Source: an uncultured Eubacteriaceae bacterium (GTDB lineage: Bacteria > Bacillota > Clostridia > Eubacteriales > Eubacteriaceae). Taken from it: a DNA stretch of 12,064 nucleotides. Position numbers and translations under genes: made by a program. Shown here one piece after another: positions 7,301 to 12,064 of this stretch. Positions within the stretch are counted from its first letter, which is position 1; each line of letters starts with the position of its first letter. The DNA lies in NCBI GenBank assembly GCA_947630385.1, contig CANRHG010000039.1, positions 1 through 12,064 of the forward strand. The letters are read 5' to 3'. The notes beneath the pieces were generated by a model. It was given only the letters and a program-made list of their open reading frames with translations. It was not told the origin of the DNA and ran no database searches.

Positions 7301-7319
7301 AAAATTTCTATGAAATTTT
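7301..7319 (+). repeat. A/T inverted repeat spanning the S41 peptidase start codon
   Basis: AAAATTTC (7301-7308) and GAAATTTT (7312-7319) are perfect inverted 8-base arms around TAT. The ATG (7310-7312) sits in the loop and first base of the right arm. It could be a weak RNA hairpin or a DNA-binding dyad, or chance in A/T-rich sequence. Confidence 0.4.
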
Positions 7320-8485
7320 TTTATAAATACCGCAGCCTCATTCTTTCACTGACTTTTATTTTCTTAACCAATCTTTTAAGCATCTACTTTATCGTCAGCG
7401 GCGTGATCCTCATTCCCGGTACCGTCGTTCTCGAAAACCCGAGCCCACAGTTTTTGGTGGGCCTTCGTAAACTCAACAGTCTAAACCGTTTTATAAACAG
7501 CGCCTACGTCGGAGAGGTCGATAACACGAAACTCAGCGAAGAGCTCGTCGACACGATGTTCGATAAGCTGGGCGACAAATACAGCGATTATTTTACTTCA
7601 GAAGAATATAAGGAAGTTCGGGAGGAAACGACCGGAAGATTCGGAGGGATCGGGATCGTTATCGACACGGACTTAACCATACAGGATACGATGGAAAACT
7701 CCCCGGCCAGTCGGGCCGGAATCCAACAAGGGGACGTTCTAATCGGCGTCGACGGAACGGACGTTTCCGGGATGAACCTGGAAGACGTCGTAAAAATGAC
7801 GCGCGGTGAGATTGGAACGCCCTTAAATCTTAAAATAAGGCGGGGTGAAGAAGAGCTTGATTTAACCCTGGTTCGCGAACTGATCACCTCTCCATCGGTT
7901 ACTTCCGGCCGCTTCGGAAATACCGGATACATCGCCATCGAGTCCTTTGACTCCTCTACGGCCGAGGATTTTAAAAAAGCTTTGGCAGACTTAAGCGATA
8001 CGGACGGCTTTATACTGGATCTTAGAAACAACGGCGGGGGTCTGGTGGACGAAGCCGTAAAAGTCGCCGACGCGTTAATGGATGAGGGCCTGATCGTCTA
8101 CGCCGAGAATAAAGCCGGAAACCGCCACGAGTATACGTCCGCCGAAGGTAAGACCGACAAGCCCTTTGTGGTTTTAATCAACGGCGCCACGGCCAGTGCC
8201 TCCGAGATCCTTGCCGGAGCCTTACTTAAACAGGGCGTACCCGTTCTCGGTGAACAAAGTTTTGGAAAAGGTGTCATGCAGCTCGTGCTCCCGGTCCTAG
8301 ACGGGACGGGCTTTAAACTCACTTATCAGGAGTATTTTTTAAGCGACGGCCAAAAAGTCAACGGGCTCGGGATCACACCGAGCGAAACCGTCCCGTACGA
8401 TCCGACTTCGGTCATAGAAGAAGGCGAGCTTGTGCGGGACAATCAGATAAACCGCGCATTAGAAGTGCTAACTATGTTAAAATAA
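7310..8485 (+). CDS. C-terminal processing peptidase, CtpA/CtpB type (PDZ-S41, membrane-anchored)
   Basis: This is a serine protease of family S41 that trims or degrades proteins outside the membrane. The 391 residues begin with KYR followed by one hydrophobic segment (about 9-35) acting as signal anchor, so the rest should face outwards. A short helical region (about 70-105) comes next, then a PDZ domain (about 111-190, GIGIVID, SPASRAGIQQGDVLIGVDG) and the S41 core. Catalytic residues fit CtpB: Ser298 in TASASEI, Lys320 in SFGKG and Gln324. FILDLRNNGGG is the usual core strand. No C-terminal peptidoglycan-binding domain is present. A stop at 7277 bars earlier starts, and ATG 7310 is the only start giving the full anchor, although no Shine-Dalgarno is visible. 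In many Bacillota such genes lie between ftsEX and uvrBA; here uvrB follows after 6 bases but ftsEX is not upstream. Confidence 0.94.
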   Translation: MKFFYKYRSLILSLTFIFLTNLLSIYFIVSGVILIPGTVVLENPSPQFLVGLRKLNSLNRFINSAYVGEVDNTKLSEELVDTMFDKLGDKYSDYFTSEEYKEVREETTGRFGGIGIVIDTDLTIQDTMENSPASRAGIQQGDVLIGVDGTDVSGMNLEDVVKMTRGEIGTPLNLKIRRGEEELDLTLVRELITSPSVTSGRFGNTGYIAIESFDSSTAEDFKKALADLSDTDGFILDLRNNGGGLVDEAVKVADALMDEGLIVYAENKAGNRHEYTSAEGKTDKPFVVLINGATASASEILAGALLKQGVPVLGEQSFGKGVMQLVLPVLDGTGFKLTYQEYFLSDGQKVNGLGITPSETVPYDPTSVIEEGELVRDNQINRALEVLTMLK

Positions 8486-8491
8486 AAGGTT

Positions 8492-10567
8492 ATGAGTAAA
8501 GTAACAAAAAACGACCGTCCGTTTAAAGTCGTTTCCGATTACGAGCCAAAAGGCGATCAGCAGAAGGCGATTGACGAACTGGCCGCGGGTATCGAGCGCG
8601 GGGACAAGTTTCAAACCCTCCTTGGCGTCACCGGATCCGGAAAGACTTACACGATGGCCAAACTCATTGAAAAAGTACAAAAGCCAACCCTGATTTTGGC
8701 TCACAATAAAACGCTCGCGGGACAACTCTACGACGAGTTCAAGCGTTTCTTTCCGGACAACGCCGTAGAATATTTTGTCTCTTATTACGATTATTATCAG
8801 CCCGAAGCCTACGTTCCCAATACGGATCTCTACATCGAAAAAGACTCCTCCATCAACGACGAGATCGATAAACTTAGACACAGCGCGACCGCGGCCCTTT
8901 TTGAGCGAAAAGACGTCATCGTGATCGCGAGCGTCTCCTGTATTTACGGCCTGGGCTCTCCGATCGATTACGAGAACCTCGTTTTATCCCTCCGCCCGGG
9001 CATGGAAAAAGACCGGGACGAGATCATTCGAAAATTGATCGATATTCAGTATATAAGAAACGACACCTCATTTGAGCGCAACAACTTTCGCGTGCGCGGC
9101 GATACCCTTGAGATTTATCCGGCCGCCAGCAGTGAAAAGGCGGTCCGGGTAGAGTTTTTCGGCGATGAGATCGACCGGATCACGGAGATCAACGCGCTGA
9201 CCGGAGACGTCCTCGGTGAGCTCGATCACATCAGTATCTTCCCGGCCAGCCACTATACGACCACGCCGGAAAAACTGCAGGAAGCCATCGAAGGCATTCA
9301 AAAAGAAAAAATCGAACGGGCCGAAGAATTCGAGCGCAACAACCAGTTGATCGAAGCGCAGCGCATCGTACAGCGCACGGACTACGACATCGATATGTTA
9401 AGCGAAATGGGTTACTGCAACGGGATCGAAAACTACACCCGTTACATCAACGGCAGCGCCCCGGGAAGCCCACCGTATACGTTGATCGACTATTTCCCCG
9501 ACGACTTTTTGATCATTGCCGACGAATCACACGTATCGATCCCTCAGATCGGAGGGATGAGTGGGGGAGATCATTCCCGTAAAAAGAACTTGATCGATTA
9601 CGGTTTCCGTCTTCCTTCAGCTTACGACAACCGTCCGCTTACTTTTGACGAATTTGAATCCAAGATCAATCAGTGTATATTTACATCCGCAACACCCGGA
9701 CCGTACGAAAAAGAACACTCACAAAATACGGTCGAACAGATCATAAGACCAACGGGTCTGATCGATCCGGTCGTGGAGATCCATCCGATCAAGGGCCAGA
9801 TCGACGACCTCGAAGGTGAGATCAGAGAGACGATTGCAAAAGGCAACCGCGTCCTAGTCACAACGCTCACCAAAAAAATGGCCGAGGACCTGACGGCTTA
9901 CCTTAAAGAAAGCGGACTTCGGGTCAACTACCTACACTCGGATGTAGATACGATCGAACGCCTAAAGATTTTAAGGGACTTGCGCTTAGGTCTTTTCGAC
10001 GTGCTCGTCGGAATCAACCTCTTAAGGGAGGGTCTTGACCTTCCAGAAGTAGGGCTTGTAGCGATACTCGACGCGGATAAAGAAGGCTTTTTACGTTCGG
10101 AAACTTCTTTGGTTCAAACCATCGGTAGAGCCGCGCGAAACGTAGATGGGAAAGTCATCATGTACGCCGATACGGTGACAAACTCGATGCAGTACGCCAT
10201 CGATGAGACCAATCGTCGACGTGAGATCCAACAAGCATATAACGAAGAACATGGGATAACGCCGCAGTCCGTCAAGCGGAGCGTGGCCGATATCATTGAG
10301 ATCTCCCATTCCAATAATAAAGAAGATGACGTACAGGTCATCGAAAATCCACAGGAAGAAATCATTAAACTGACCGAAAGTATGTACGAAGCGGCCGAAC
10401 GTATGGAATTTGAACAGGCAGCCAACCTCAGAGACCGGATCGCTTATATAAAAGAAGCGATGAAGGAATCCGAAAAGACCGGAAAGCCCATCGTACTTGA
10501 AAAAGAAAGTAAACCAAAACAATACAAAGCCACCAAACGTGGTTCAAAACGAAAGAAAGCGAGTTAA
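8492..10567 (+). CDS. uvrB: UvrABC system protein B (excinuclease subunit)
   Basis: UvrB is the damage-verifying helicase-like subunit that UvrA loads on DNA and that then recruits UvrC for incision. The 691 residues contain Walker A GVTGSGKT (45-52, Lys51), the strand-separating beta-hairpin region YYDYYQPEAYVP (98-109), the DESH box at 344-347 (DESHVSIPQ), LHSDVDTIER, GINLLREGLDLPEV, QTIGRAARN, and a C-terminal UVR domain (about 629-657, YEAAERMEFEQAANLRDRI) for UvrC contact. A Lys-rich tail of about 30 residues ends the protein. Length and motifs are complete. AAAAGG lies just 2 bases before ATG 8492, an unusually short spacing, and the gap to the peptidase gene is 6 bases, so translation is probably coupled. 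No LexA (SOS) box was seen upstream. Confidence 0.98.
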   Translation: MSKVTKNDRPFKVVSDYEPKGDQQKAIDELAAGIERGDKFQTLLGVTGSGKTYTMAKLIEKVQKPTLILAHNKTLAGQLYDEFKRFFPDNAVEYFVSYYDYYQPEAYVPNTDLYIEKDSSINDEIDKLRHSATAALFERKDVIVIASVSCIYGLGSPIDYENLVLSLRPGMEKDRDEIIRKLIDIQYIRNDTSFERNNFRVRGDTLEIYPAASSEKAVRVEFFGDEIDRITEINALTGDVLGELDHISIFPASHYTTTPEKLQEAIEGIQKEKIERAEEFERNNQLIEAQRIVQRTDYDIDMLSEMGYCNGIENYTRYINGSAPGSPPYTLIDYFPDDFLIIADESHVSIPQIGGMSGGDHSRKKNLIDYGFRLPSAYDNRPLTFDEFESKINQCIFTSATPGPYEKEHSQNTVEQIIRPTGLIDPVVEIHPIKGQIDDLEGEIRETIAKGNRVLVTTLTKKMAEDLTAYLKESGLRVNYLHSDVDTIERLKILRDLRLGLFDVLVGINLLREGLDLPEVGLVAILDADKEGFLRSETSLVQTIGRAARNVDGKVIMYADTVTNSMQYAIDETNRRREIQQAYNEEHGITPQSVKRSVADIIEISHSNNKEDDVQVIENPQEEIIKLTESMYEAAERMEFEQAANLRDRIAYIKEAMKESEKTGKPIVLEKESKPKQYKATKRGSKRKKAS

Positions 10568-10569
10568 CA

Positions 10570-12064
<1,495 letters not shown>

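Noticed and set aside
7299..7327. Promoter TTAAAA (7299-7304) - 17 bases - TATAAA (7322-7327)
   Set aside because: It would start transcription inside the peptidase reading frame, after the ATG and within the signal anchor, where no alternative start with a ribosome site exists.
7261..8500. LexA/SOS box (CGAAC-N4-GTTCG type) ahead of the peptidase-uvrB-uvrA unit
   Set aside because: No matching dyad was found in the leader at 7261-7309 or just before uvrB.
8477..8881. 134-codon minus-strand open frame over the uvrB start
   Set aside because: It is a mirror of conserved uvrB codons, without known motifs or initiation signals.

Overview
The window looks like a stretch of chromosome from a low-to-mid GC Gram-positive bacterium (Bacillota, most likely a Clostridia/Tissierellia-type anaerobe). 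The reasons are the mutS-mutL-miaA order, a MutL carrying its own endonuclease motif, a YnbB-family PLP protein close behind miaA, a DUF896 (YnzC-like) domain that is largely confined to Bacillota, and a C-terminal processing peptidase directly ahead of uvrB-uvrA. The genus cannot be named from the sequence alone. All genes lie on the + strand and intergenic space is minimal. I see no tRNA, rRNA, CRISPR array, insertion sequence or prophage gene. No gene-free stretch exceeds about 75 bases.

Region 1 (1-5102): the 3' three quarters of mutS (its 5' end is outside the window), then mutL (11-base overlap), miaA (35-base overlap) and msrA. This unit closes with a strong intrinsic terminator that begins in the msrA stop codon. 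MutS and MutL form the mismatch-repair recognition and nicking machinery, MiaA prenylates tRNA at A37, and MsrA repairs oxidised methionine.

Region 2 (5103-7260): a two-gene unit between two intrinsic terminators. It holds a PLP-dependent YnbB/'aluminium resistance' (Met_gamma_lyase-like) protein and, 3 bases later, an in-frame fusion of a DUF896/YnzC domain to a class I SAM-dependent methyltransferase. The fusion is the most unusual gene here. The PLP gene's ATG directly follows the terminator's T-run and has no Shine-Dalgarno sequence.

Region 3 (7261-12064): a short leader with a second hairpin and an A/T palindrome over the start codon, then a membrane-anchored PDZ-S41 processing peptidase, uvrB (6-base gap) and the first 498 codons of uvrA (TTG start, 2-base gap), which runs off the right edge. 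UvrA and UvrB are the damage-recognition core of nucleotide excision repair. The window therefore places the mismatch-repair and excision-repair cores within about 9 kb of each other. No LexA box was found.
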